NCBI GenBank assembly: GCA_021162545.1
Contig: JAGGYM010000052.1
Coordinates: forward strand, 1-42,489
Direction of reading: 5' to 3'
Length of the DNA: 42,489 nt
From: Dehalococcoidia bacterium
Lineage (GTDB): Bacteria; Chloroflexota; Dehalococcoidia; GIF9; AB-539-J10
The stretch's first letter is position 1; every line of letters begins with the position of its first letter. Position numbers and translations under genes: made by a program. The notes beneath the pieces were generated by a model. The model made no database searches, was not told where the DNA came from, and saw nothing but the letters and a program-made list of their open reading frames with translations. Of this stretch, positions 25,804 through 34,180 are shown piece after piece.

Positions 25804-26788
25804 ATCTCTGGCATTATTAATCGGGATAATTGCAGTCGCCATTGCTTTCGGTATCGCCAATGGTTTTAACGACGCCGCTAACGCCATTGCCACGGTGATT
25901 GGTACGCGCAGCCTCTCGCCCCGGTCCGCCATAATTATGGCAGCCTGTTTCAATTTTCTCGGAGCAGCCACAGGCAGCGCGGTGGCTATAACCATCGGCA
26001 AGAATATTATCTCTCCTGAAGCCCTGACCATGAACATCTTGCTCGCAGGCGTAGGAGCAGTTATCATCTGGGCCTTTATGGCCACGCGCCTTGGGATGCC
26101 CATAAGTTTAACGCATGGACTGGTTGCCGGACTGGTTGGAGCCGGCATCGCCACCTCAGGCCCCAATATCATAGTCTGGGGAGTTCTGGGCAAGGTATTT
26201 TCTGCCGTCGGCATCGCGCCTCTCCTGGGATTCACCGCTGGTTTCCTGACAATGGTAGCCATAGTATGGCTCTTCCATAAATGGATTCTCTCAAAAGCAC
26301 GGCGTTTCTTCAGCAACGCACAGGTTGCCGCGGCCGCCTTTCTGTCTTACAGCCACGGCAAAAATGACGGACAGATGCCCATTGCCCTGATATCCATGGC
26401 TTTAATGGTACATTACGGATCAGGGGAGTTTGATATCCCCTTCTGGGCAGTTGCAGCCTCAGCGATCTCAATCAGTCTGGGAACGATCCTCGGCGGATGG
26501 CGAGTCATTCAGACCCTGGGACTGAAGATGACCACCCTGCGCCCCGCCCAGGGCTTCGCAGCCACGGCCTCAGCTGCCGCTGTTATCGAAGTCGCTTCAC
26601 ACCTTGGTATCCCGGTGAGCACCACTCACTGCATAAGCACAGCTATAATGGGCGCAGGTACCATAAAGCGCTTCTCTGCAGTGCGCTGGGGAATCGCCAG
26701 AAACATCGTCTTGACCTGGATACTGACTTTCCCTATCTGTGGCGCCCTCGGCTGGCTCATTGCCTCCGCTCTGAAGCTCCTTTCTTAG
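25796..26788 (+). CDS. pit: Inorganic phosphate transporter, Pit family
   Basis: 330-residue inner-membrane symporter. Two inverted repeats carry the family signatures: NGFNDAANAIATVIGTRSLSP near residue 22 and SYSHGKNDGQMPIALISMAL near 182, both with the conserved N-D pair. VSTTHCISTAIMGAG is near 278. About ten hydrophobic helices. At 330 residues it is the short bacterial/archaeal form. Coupled translationally to the DUF47 gene. Phosphate is the likely substrate; sulfate permeases of this family exist, so specificity is inferred. Confidence 0.92.
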   Translation: MPESLALLIGIIAVAIAFGIANGFNDAANAIATVIGTRSLSPRSAIIMAACFNFLGAATGSAVAITIGKNIISPEALTMNILLAGVGAVIIWAFMATRLGMPISLTHGLVAGLVGAGIATSGPNIIVWGVLGKVFSAVGIAPLLGFTAGFLTMVAIVWLFHKWILSKARRFFSNAQVAAAAFLSYSHGKNDGQMPIALISMALMVHYGSGEFDIPFWAVAASAISISLGTILGGWRVIQTLGLKMTTLRPAQGFAATASAAAVIEVASHLGIPVSTTHCISTAIMGAGTIKRFSAVRWGIARNIVLTWILTFPICGALGWLIASALKLLS

Positions 26789-26943
26789 TCACCAATCGCG
26801 AAGAAGCCACCTCCAGAGCAGCTCCGGCACCAGGGCAGACAACAATAAGGGGAATTACAAATCGTCCACCAGAGGAATACTTGTTTCAAACCCATGAGCC
26901 CCCGGCATCACAGGATCCACAACAAAGGGAGAAACGACCTGCA

Positions 26944-27468
26944 TTACGGACACGTGCCATGGTTTTTATTCACAACGGCAGATTCGAGCTCCAGGAGAGC
27001 CCGCTTCCTATGTAACCCGCCGGCATAACCAACCAGATTACCAGCCACCCCAACGACACGATGACAGGGAACTACAATGGCCACAGGATTACTGCCAGCC
27101 GCCCTCCCAACTGCCCGGGCAAAACTTGCGCTGCCAAGGCTGTGCGCCAGACAGCGATACGAACGGGTCTCTCCATAAGGGATACGACATATCAATCTCC
27201 ACACCTCGAGTTGGAACGGCGTTCCTCGCAAGTCTAGAGGCACGCTGAACTGACATGGTCCTCCGGCAAAATACGCATCGAACTCGCCTGCCAGAATATC
27301 ATTATACTTACCCGTACCATGCAGTTGCTCCCCACTCCGCTGCCATTGCATAGTACGGCCACCCACTTCACCCTCAGGCACCACGCATACCACCCCTCCC
27401 TGAGAACTGATAAGTGCATATCTTCCCAGCGGACTGGCATACCTCCTGATGAAAAATGCCTCCCTCAT
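26944..27468 (-). CDS. ogt: Methylated-DNA-protein-cysteine methyltransferase
   Basis: Suicide repair protein that takes alkyl groups from O6-alkylguanine onto its own cysteine. The active site is NPVAIVVPCHRVVG, with VGYAGGLHRKRALLELE behind it, and the DNA-binding helix region IPYGETRSYRCLAHSLGSASFARAVGRA in front. The frame is open to an ATG at 27504 (186 residues); the ATG at 27468 (174 residues) is preferred because it has GGAGG just before it, though only 3 nt away, and gives the usual short segment before SPLG. Single gene. Confidence 0.92.
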   Translation of the reverse strand: MREAFFIRRYASPLGRYALISSQGGVVCVVPEGEVGGRTMQWQRSGEQLHGTGKYNDILAGEFDAYFAGGPCQFSVPLDLRGTPFQLEVWRLICRIPYGETRSYRCLAHSLGSASFARAVGRAAGSNPVAIVVPCHRVVGVAGNLVGYAGGLHRKRALLELESAVVNKNHGTCP

Positions 27469-27571
27469 GAGCCTCCGAGAGCACAGGAAATACCCGACTC
27501 CCATTGAAACACAAGCCTTCCTGCCCTCATCCAGTGAGAAAAGGTATTATCTATTGCTTTAACTAAATTCA

Positions 27572-28300
27572 TCACTTCCCCATGTCCAGGAAGCGCGAAT
27601 TGTATGCCTTAATCAACCCGCTGTCGGCAAAACTGAAATACCTGTCTTCATTATTGCCCACGATGATATGGTCCAGCACCCTGATCTGCATGACATTGGC
27701 TGCAAAGACCAGGTCCCTGGTTATCCGCCTGTCACTATCGCTGGGTTCGGGATTCCCCGAAGGGTGATTATGGGCAAAAATTAGAGCGGCGGCATTATAT
27801 TTAACAGCCATCTCTATAATTTTCCTGGGGTAAACAACGCTGGCAGTCAACGTCCCCTGAAAGAGGTTCTCCTCCTGGACAAGCTGATTTTGAGCGTTCA
27901 AAAACATCACCTTGAAGACCTCCTCCTTGAGGTCCCGCATCGAGAGAGACAGGTATTCAGAAACGTCCTTCGATGATTTATAAGCCGGCCCATCAAAGAT
28001 CTGCTCCTTGAGAAAACTCCTGGCCAGTTCCTGCACGAACTTGATGACAAAAATACTATATGGAGTGATTCCTTTAATTTTCCTCAACTCCTCTGGAGAC
28101 GCCTGCAAAACGCCCCGCAGATTCTCAAACTTCGCCAGTGCTCTTTTTGCCTGTGGCTTGCAATCCACGCGGTTTGTCCCCAGCATCAACAGCATCTCTA
28201 CGATTTCATAATCGTGAAATGCCTTAATTCCGGACCGGCTGAACTTCTCCCGTAGCCTCTGCCTGTGCCCTGCCCTGGTATCTTCAAAGTCGGTTGCCAT
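27572..28300 (-). CDS. radC: RadC-like JAB-domain protein
   Basis: 242 residues: N-terminal helix-hairpin-helix region (EIVEMLLMLGTNRVDCKPQAKRAL; LRKIKGITPYSIFVIKF) and a C-terminal MPN/JAB domain with the metal motif HNHPSGNPEPSDSD near residue 180. The RadC name comes from an old repair assignment later withdrawn in E. coli; the molecular role is not established. A TATAAT box (complement of 28309-28314) lies 8 nt before the ATG with TTCCCA 17 bp further up, so the leader would be very short. Divergent from miaB with 30-54 nt between starts. Confidence 0.92.
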   Translation of the reverse strand: MATDFEDTRAGHRQRLREKFSRSGIKAFHDYEIVEMLLMLGTNRVDCKPQAKRALAKFENLRGVLQASPEELRKIKGITPYSIFVIKFVQELARSFLKEQIFDGPAYKSSKDVSEYLSLSMRDLKEEVFKVMFLNAQNQLVQEENLFQGTLTASVVYPRKIIEMAVKYNAAALIFAHNHPSGNPEPSDSDRRITRDLVFAANVMQIRVLDHIIVGNNEDRYFSFADSGLIKAYNSRFLDMGK

Positions 28301-28354
28301 TTCTTCAAATTATATATTTCTATTATACTTATGGGAACTCCTTTAGCCAATAAA

Positions 28355-29635
28355 ATGTTACGTTACTTTATTTGGACCATCGGATGCCAGATGAACAAGG
28401 CAGAATCGCTGCAAATAGCCCGCTGCCTTCGCTCCTCTGGATATCAAGCAGTAAGTTCGTTCGAGCGCGCCGATTTGATTGTGCTCAATACCTGCGTGGT
28501 AAGACAAAGCGCTGAGGACAAAGTTCTGGGCACGCTGGGCTTGTTGAAAGGATTAAAGGAAAAACGCCCGCTTCTCTCCATATTGACTACCGGATGTTTT
28601 GTTAATTCCAACATCGAGGGATTAAAAAAACGGTTCCCCCAGGTCAATCTTTTCTTCAAGCCTGGAAATTACTCCAAACTGATTGACTGGCTTCAAAAAC
28701 AAGGCCTCCCTGTTGCCGAGCAAGAAATTACTTTCCCCATTTCCAATTCACCATGCGCCCTGGTCCCCATCATTCAGGGTTGTAACAACTTCTGCTCCTA
28801 CTGCATCGTTCCTTACAGACGGGGGAGAGAGGCAAGTTATCCCGTAGAAAAAATACTCCGCGAAGTACGGGAGATGACCCATCAAGGCGTCAAAGAGATA
28901 ACGCTACTGGGACAAAACGTCGATTCATACGGGCATGACCTGCCGGAAAAACCGGAGCTGGCAGACCTGCTCGCCAGATTAAATGATGTCGATGGACTGG
29001 AAAGGATCCGCTTTCTGACAAACCATCCCAAGGACATGAACTTGCGGCTCATTGAGACAATGGCCTCTCTGCCCAAGGTGTGCGAACACCTTGAATTGCC
29101 CTTTCAGGCAGGCGATGACGATATACTGCAGGCCATGAGGCGAGGATATACCATAGCGCGATACAGGGAGCTCATTCACAGCATTCGCGGCATCATTCCC
29201 AATGTGTCCCTGAGCACCGATGTCATCGTCGGTTTCCCCGGAGAAACAGAGAAGCAATTTGAACGCACCCTTTCTCTGCTGGAAGAGGTTGGATTCGATG
29301 TGGTTCACATAGCGGCTTATTCTCCCCGCCCCGATACCATCGCCTGGCGAAAATACAAAGACGACGTTCCCACAGAAACCAAGAAGCGAAGATTTGCCAC
29401 AATCGAGGAACTGCAAACCAGAATAGCCGGTGAGATAAACGCGCAACTTCACGGCCGGATGGCGGAGATACTGGTTGAAGGCAAGAAGAGAGGTAAATGG
29501 TACGGGCGCACCAGAAACAACAAGCTGGTATTTTTCCAGAGCGATGCAGACCAGCAGGGCAAGATGGTGAAGGTAGAAATTGACAGGACCAGCCCCTGGG
29601 CATTACAAGGCCAACCCAAATATACTATAATATAG
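28355..29635 (+). CDS. miaB: tRNA-2-methylthio-N6-dimethylallyladenosine synthase
   Basis: Radical-SAM enzyme that adds a methylthio group to A37 of tRNAs reading UNN codons. 426 residues. The N-terminal UPF0004 domain has TIGCQMNKAES and two more cluster cysteines (NTCVVR, TTGCF). The radical-SAM motif is GCNNFCSYCIVPYRRG near residue 140. The C-terminal TRAM domain binds tRNA. It is a sulfur-inserting enzyme, like several neighbours downstream. Start: in-frame ATGs exist at 28265, 28331 and 28355; 28265 would overlap radC heavily. 28355 gives MLRYFIWTIGCQMN as in homologues; 28331 is the alternative. None has a Shine-Dalgarno sequence. Confidence 0.93.
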   Translation: MLRYFIWTIGCQMNKAESLQIARCLRSSGYQAVSSFERADLIVLNTCVVRQSAEDKVLGTLGLLKGLKEKRPLLSILTTGCFVNSNIEGLKKRFPQVNLFFKPGNYSKLIDWLQKQGLPVAEQEITFPISNSPCALVPIIQGCNNFCSYCIVPYRRGREASYPVEKILREVREMTHQGVKEITLLGQNVDSYGHDLPEKPELADLLARLNDVDGLERIRFLTNHPKDMNLRLIETMASLPKVCEHLELPFQAGDDDILQAMRRGYTIARYRELIHSIRGIIPNVSLSTDVIVGFPGETEKQFERTLSLLEEVGFDVVHIAAYSPRPDTIAWRKYKDDVPTETKKRRFATIEELQTRIAGEINAQLHGRMAEILVEGKKRGKWYGRTRNNKLVFFQSDADQQGKMVKVEIDRTSPWALQGQPKYTII

Positions 29636-29672
29636 GCAGTTAAGAATACCTGTATAAAGGAGATTTGCAATT

Positions 29673-29960
29673 ATGGAAGGTGGATTTGAAGGCATTGCCC
29701 CGATGATTATATTTCTGGTGCTGATATTTGCCATGATGTATTTTTTCATGATCAGGCCACAGCGCAAGAAACAGAAGGACTTCCAGGACCTGATGAGCAT
29801 GCTAAAAAAGGGAGACAAGATAGTTACTGCCGGCGGCATCTACGGGCAAATCGAGAGCATCAATGATGAGTCAGCGATCGTGAAAGTGGATTCAGGAGCG
29901 ACGATAAGAGTAGCCAGAGGGAGTATCACTACCAAGCAAGGTGCCAGGCCAACTAAATAA
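29673..29960 (+). CDS. yajC: Preprotein translocase accessory subunit YajC
   Basis: 95-residue single-span membrane protein of the SecDF-YajC complex. A membrane helix (about 9-27) is followed by IRPQRKKQKDFQDLMSMLKKGDKIVTAGGIYGQIESINDE, the family signature. AAGGAG lies upstream of the ATG. secD and secF, often adjacent, are not here. A weak hairpin (AAGGC-TGC-GCCTT, 29959-29971, then TAT) follows at the stop. Confidence 0.94.
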   Translation: MEGGFEGIAPMIIFLVLIFAMMYFFMIRPQRKKQKDFQDLMSMLKKGDKIVTAGGIYGQIESINDESAIVKVDSGATIRVARGSITTKQGARPTK

Positions 29961-30068
29961 GGCTGCGCCTTTATCGGGGGAAAAGGGGGAAACCGCCACT
30001 TGCCCGGGCTCATGGCCAGGGTCAAGGGAGGTTATCTTATGTCTGATTTTCCTCTTTTCCTTCAATTT

Positions 30069-31538
30069 CTATAGTGACCTGATAAACTCCAGCTGGAGGA
30101 TTTCTCCGGTAGCATCGGTGATCTTGCATCCATCACCAATGCGCCAACCCACTACCCAGATGACTTGTCCATGCGCGCAAACTACAGGGACATCGCCCCG
30201 CAAGGAACGCGGTATCTTAGCATCGACCATGAATCTCCGTAATTTTTTGGGCATACCCATGCCCAGGGGCTGAAATCTATCCCCCCGCTGGCGCTGACGG
30301 ACAGATAATTCAACTCCCGTTCGTTGCAAATCAAATTCAGCGGTAAGTCTCTCGCCACCCGGTTTCCTGGCCTCTTCTCCCCACCCAAAATCATGCCCAT
30401 CAGCACGGGAAAAAATGCTGGCCAGCACCCTCCACCCTGGCAAAATCGTTTCTCCCGGCACTTCGAGAAGAGTCTCCCCCGGCAAGGGCAGAACGGGGCG
30501 ACAAGGTAGAGGAGATAACTCCAAGATGACCCTGCCATACTCTGTCCGGCAGACGAGGCCACGAGGCAAGGCAATTTTCTTACCCGTCACCTTATTCAAC
30601 AAGGCCCTTACCAGTTCAATGTGCTTTGCCTCAATGTCCCTGGAATCCCCCAGTGTCCTGGCAATACCCAGCCTAATAATTTGTCTCTGCAAAGATACGG
30701 ATAAGCCACAGAGCTTTTTGCTATCCAGGCCAACAGCACCACCCTCCTGCCAGGCCATGTCATCCCACAACTGAAGAGCCTGTTTCTCCATGAAAGACTG
30801 GTCCTCGCCGGCTATCTCAGCCAGGCGCAACAACCCCTCATCCACATTTGGATTATATCCTCTCAGCAACGGCAACAGCTCGAGGCGAAGGCGGTTGCGA
30901 AAAAAAGAGAGCGACATATTGGAAGAATCCATCCGTGCGCCAAGTCCATGTTCCTGACAGTAATTCTGTGTCTCCTCCCTGGTAAGCTCAAGAAGAGGCC
31001 TGACCACAACCAGATTACCCTCTCCCTGCTGCAATGGGACCCCTTCGCCATACATCATGGGAGAGCAAGGCTTCAGTCCACACAGGCCGGAGACTCCCGT
31101 TCCCCTCAATATATGCATCAAAACGGTTTCCACCTGATCATCTCTGGTATGACCCACAATCACTCTCCTGGAGCCAGTTTCACCGGCAACTTTAGCAAGA
31201 AAGGAGTAACGCAATTCCCTCGCTGCTTCCTCAAGAGAACACTTCTTCCTCGACCTGTAACCGGCCACATTCTGTCTGCCAACAGTAATAGGAAGGGAAA
31301 GATAACCGGCCAGATCAGCCACATACCTGGCATCTGAATCGGACTCATCGCCCCGGAGTTCATGGTTCAGATGCGCTACATGAAGCTCCACGCCAAGTTC
31401 ATCGCGCCACCTGGCCAGAAGATGAAGCAAACACACCGAATCAGCTCCGCCTGATACAGCAACGATCAACATCTCCCCACCAGGCATCAGTCCATACTGA
31501 CGGATAAAATTTATCACTCTTGATTCTGTATCTGTCAT
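30069..31538 (-). CDS. tilS: tRNA(Ile)-lysidine synthase
   Basis: Modifies C34 of tRNA-Ile(CAU) to lysidine so that AUA is read as isoleucine; essential in bacteria. 489 residues. N-terminal PP-loop ATPase motif VAVSGGADSVCLLHLL near residue 22, HLNHELRGDESDSDA, and GHTRDDQVETVLMHILRG; a middle helical domain; and the TilS C-terminal domain (SVRQRQRGDRFQPLGM and KLRRFMVDAKIPRSLRGDVPVV). The frame is open to 31634 in the gene upstream, but ATG 31538 gives the family N terminus and clears the neighbouring stop by 50 nt. Probably co-transcribed with the preceding CoA-binding gene. Confidence 0.94.
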   Translation of the reverse strand: MTDTESRVINFIRQYGLMPGGEMLIVAVSGGADSVCLLHLLARWRDELGVELHVAHLNHELRGDESDSDARYVADLAGYLSLPITVGRQNVAGYRSRKKCSLEEAARELRYSFLAKVAGETGSRRVIVGHTRDDQVETVLMHILRGTGVSGLCGLKPCSPMMYGEGVPLQQGEGNLVVVRPLLELTREETQNYCQEHGLGARMDSSNMSLSFFRNRLRLELLPLLRGYNPNVDEGLLRLAEIAGEDQSFMEKQALQLWDDMAWQEGGAVGLDSKKLCGLSVSLQRQIIRLGIARTLGDSRDIEAKHIELVRALLNKVTGKKIALPRGLVCRTEYGRVILELSPLPCRPVLPLPGETLLEVPGETILPGWRVLASIFSRADGHDFGWGEEARKPGGERLTAEFDLQRTGVELSVRQRQRGDRFQPLGMGMPKKLRRFMVDAKIPRSLRGDVPVVCAHGQVIWVVGWRIGDGCKITDATGEILQLEFIRSL

Positions 31539-31588
31539 GGCATTTTCCCGGCTACTGGTGAACAATTGCGGCAATATTTCAAAGATGC

Positions 31589-33025
31589 CTAACGGCTCTC
31601 CGCGTGATAGCTGACAAATCTGTCCAGGGCACAAGCAGCGCGCTTCATCGAAGGATAGACAGGAATCCCCGCAGAGATCAATTTCTGTTGCAATTCAGCA
31701 CCTAACTCCATCATACCAGCAACTCCCTCAGATGACAGAACCACCATCAGGGGTTTTGAGCATATCTTTCTGAAATCCCCGATCGCTTCAACCTGTTTTT
31801 CCATCGAATCGCTCCTTTTGCTATTGAGAACAGAAACGATCAAAGAGATATCGACAACCAGGAAATCTACTCCCCCATAACCACCAAGCAACCTGAGCGC
31901 GCGAGAAAAAAGCACCGGATCCCAGGACATAAGATAGGAGTCAACCGGGTTGCGGATGCTCGAGCCTTCCCGGGGAGTAAGTTCGAGCAACTTTCTCCTG
32001 GTTTCGGGAGAAAAAGGTGGAACGGAGAACCCATAGCTTTCGCAAGAATCAGCAGATTGAACGCTCCTCCCCCCACTAATACCTATAATGCCCGCTCTCC
32101 TTCCACGCATCGGTTTGAGATAAGAGAAGGCAATCATGAGGTCCATCATTTCGTCCAGGTCATTAACCAGTATGGCCCCGGTCTGCCTGCAAACGGCTCT
32201 CCAGACCGATATAGCTCCAGAGAGAGAGCCAGTATGCGAAGCCGCCGCCTGACTTCCCGCTACAGTTCGACCGCCTTTAAGTATTATCGTCGGCTTGACC
32301 CTCGCCACCCCACTTAATGCTTTGAAGAACCTCTCCCCCTGCTTCACGCCCTCGATATAAAGCCCAATCACTTCGGTATCATCATCCTGGGCAAGGTACT
32401 CCAAAAAATCGCTTTCATTCAAATCGCAGGCATTTCCATAACTCACCCCTTTGCTAAAATAAATGCCCCGGCTGGTGCCTATTTCTATCAATTCCTGTGA
32501 ATTTCCTCCGCTCTGAAAGAGAAACCCTACTTTACCGCTCCGAGCCAGACGCGGCACGGTATTGAGGATAGTCAGCCCATAAGCAGGATAATAAATTCCC
32601 AGGCAATTTGGCCCTATGAGACGCACTCTACCGCTACGGGCAGTATCCAGCAACGTCTGCTCCAACATTCTGCCATCATCATCTCCCGTCTCGCTGAATC
32701 CTGAAGTAAAGAATTGAACCGCCTTAACCCCCTTACTGACACAATCCGCTACAAGCCGTGGAGTAAAAGGAGCAGGAAGACAGCAAATAACATAGTCGAC
32801 CGGCGCGGGAATATCCAGAAGGCTTTCATAAAACTTCAACCCGGCAATTTCACCCCCCTGACGGCCAACGGGGAAAAGATTACCTCTATACCCAAACTGC
32901 ATCAAAGAAAACAGGTACCGTTGCCCCCAGCCCGCTTCATCCAGAGAAACTCCCACCACTGCTATTGAGCGAGGATGGAATATGCCCTCCAATTCCTGCC
33001 TGCCAGAACTATCTTCCTGAACCAT
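31589..33025 (-). CDS. NDP-forming acyl-CoA synthetase alpha-like protein (CoA-binding, ligase-CoA)
   Basis: 478 residues: an N-terminal CoA-binding Rossmann domain (FHPRSIAVVGVSLDEAGWG, then VDYVICCLPA), and two succinyl-CoA-ligase-like domains with GPNCLGI near residue 140, FLFQSGGNSQELIEIG and the ASHTGSLSG segment holding the expected phospho-histidine (about 265). The build equals the alpha subunit of archaeal ADP-forming acetyl-CoA synthetase. The ATP-grasp (beta) part is missing and no beta gene is near. It may pair with a distant beta subunit or act as a CoA-binding regulator. No ribosome-binding site is visible before the ATG. Family certain, reaction not. Confidence 0.85.
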   Translation of the reverse strand: MVQEDSSGRQELEGIFHPRSIAVVGVSLDEAGWGQRYLFSLMQFGYRGNLFPVGRQGGEIAGLKFYESLLDIPAPVDYVICCLPAPFTPRLVADCVSKGVKAVQFFTSGFSETGDDDGRMLEQTLLDTARSGRVRLIGPNCLGIYYPAYGLTILNTVPRLARSGKVGFLFQSGGNSQELIEIGTSRGIYFSKGVSYGNACDLNESDFLEYLAQDDDTEVIGLYIEGVKQGERFFKALSGVARVKPTIILKGGRTVAGSQAAASHTGSLSGAISVWRAVCRQTGAILVNDLDEMMDLMIAFSYLKPMRGRRAGIIGISGGRSVQSADSCESYGFSVPPFSPETRRKLLELTPREGSSIRNPVDSYLMSWDPVLFSRALRLLGGYGGVDFLVVDISLIVSVLNSKRSDSMEKQVEAIGDFRKICSKPLMVVLSSEGVAGMMELGAELQQKLISAGIPVYPSMKRAACALDRFVSYHAESR

Positions 33026-33057
33026 TTTAAGCTATCATCAAATTCACTATTCTTATC

Positions 33058-33789
33058 TTAAGGTGAATATGTGCCTTCCAGCATCAATCCCGTGCGGTGA
33101 ATAGAATCCGGGCGCTGCGAGAACCCCAGGGCAGATGCCACCTGTTCCGGCCGGCCATTTCCTCTCATGCCGCAAGATAACTTCATCCCCAGAACATACC
33201 GGCTGGCCGGTAATATCACTTCCCTGCCGTTCTCCAGAAATTTGCGGGCCTCTTCTCCCGCTTCTGTTTCTTTTACCATTCGCCGGCCTTCAATAAGCCA
33301 CAGGTTTTCTATCAAGGCCCGTAAATCATAAAATTTCTCTTTCCCCTCTCTGATATAATGCCAGTGAAGCTCCTCACTTTGAAGCAAGGACTGAATAGCG
33401 CCCTCTACCTCCTGCTCTTCCATCTCTCCACTCACTACAAGGCGGTACTCAGCAAAAGTAACCATGGACTGGAGAGAGGGTGCACTTTGAGCCACTTGCC
33501 AGGCATCGAACACCTCAAACCCCTGGAGCAATTGAGCTCTCACCCCCATCAAAAAAGACTGTGGTGGCATCCAGCGATTCAGCCAAACATCCATCAGTTC
33601 CGCTTCGCTGGTTACCCCCACTGGCAAAGGCGCCGCTATTGCAATGTGAGGATGAGGAGCAAATCCCTGAGAATACATCAGGGGCACCCTGGCACGCCTC
33701 AGTGCCCTTTCCCAGAAACGCACTATATCAAGATGGGAAATGAATTTGACCTCTTCTCCTCGACCAAAGCTAAGACGCAGGCGTTGCAT
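33058..33789 (-). CDS. DUF2344 (radical-SAM-linked) protein
   Basis: 243 residues. The N terminus RLRLSFGRGEEVKFISHLDIVRFWERALRRARVPLMYSQGFAPHPHIAIAAPLPVGVTSEAELMDV is the signature of the TIGR03936/DUF2344 family. That family is usually encoded next to, or fused to, a radical-SAM protein with a B12-binding domain (TIGR03960). No such partner lies in this window; the gene precedes the CoA-synthetase-like gene by 32 nt. Molecular function of the family is not known to me. Family assignment is confident. Confidence 0.88.
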   Translation of the reverse strand: MQRLRLSFGRGEEVKFISHLDIVRFWERALRRARVPLMYSQGFAPHPHIAIAAPLPVGVTSEAELMDVWLNRWMPPQSFLMGVRAQLLQGFEVFDAWQVAQSAPSLQSMVTFAEYRLVVSGEMEEQEVEGAIQSLLQSEELHWHYIREGKEKFYDLRALIENLWLIEGRRMVKETEAGEEARKFLENGREVILPASRYVLGMKLSCGMRGNGRPEQVASALGFSQRPDSIHRTGLMLEGTYSP

Positions 33790-33862
33790 TATCTTCTTTC
33801 AGATTCCTTCGCCTTGAGACCATCAGATAACCTTCAGCCAGAGAAATGGAGCCACACTACGC

Positions 33863-34069
33863 ATGAAAAAGCAAGGCCGCCCTGTTACCACTCCTGCCAC
33901 ACATCACGGACAGACAAACCATTCAGCTAAAGCAAACATCCGGTTAAAATTAGCACCGAGTTGCGCCATGATAGCATTACCCCCTGAACCTGTCAAAGGA
34001 ATAGACCCAGGGGAGATACTCCTGGAAACAGCGAAGGAAAACATCATCGAACGCATCCAGTGCTCATAA
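33863..34069 (+). CDS. Possible small protein, unrecognised
   Basis: A 68-codon frame in the 391-nt gap between the DUF2344 gene and fdhD. The second half (KGIDPGEILLETAKENIIERIQCS) has codon use like neighbouring genes; the first half is low-complexity and less convincing. There is a GGAG about 11 nt before the ATG. It could be a real small gene, the remnant of a larger one, or chance. Apart from this frame and a TATAAT at 34083-34088 that may belong to the fdhD promoter, nothing else is seen in the gap. Confidence 0.25.
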   Translation: MKKQGRPVTTPATHHGQTNHSAKANIRLKLAPSCAMIALPPEPVKGIDPGEILLETAKENIIERIQCS

Positions 34070-34180
34070 ACCGACTACAGGATATAATATAAAATTAAAA
34101 TACAAAAGGAAGGCAAACTCTTTTTACAACTGCCTGCCGTCTCGCAGAGACCTGGCACAGCAGAGGAGGGATAAGAGCGA

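Noticed and set aside
31539-31634. Long 5' extension of tilS
   Set aside because: Would overlap the upstream gene by 46 nt and add residues not found in TilS; ATG 31538 gives the family N terminus.
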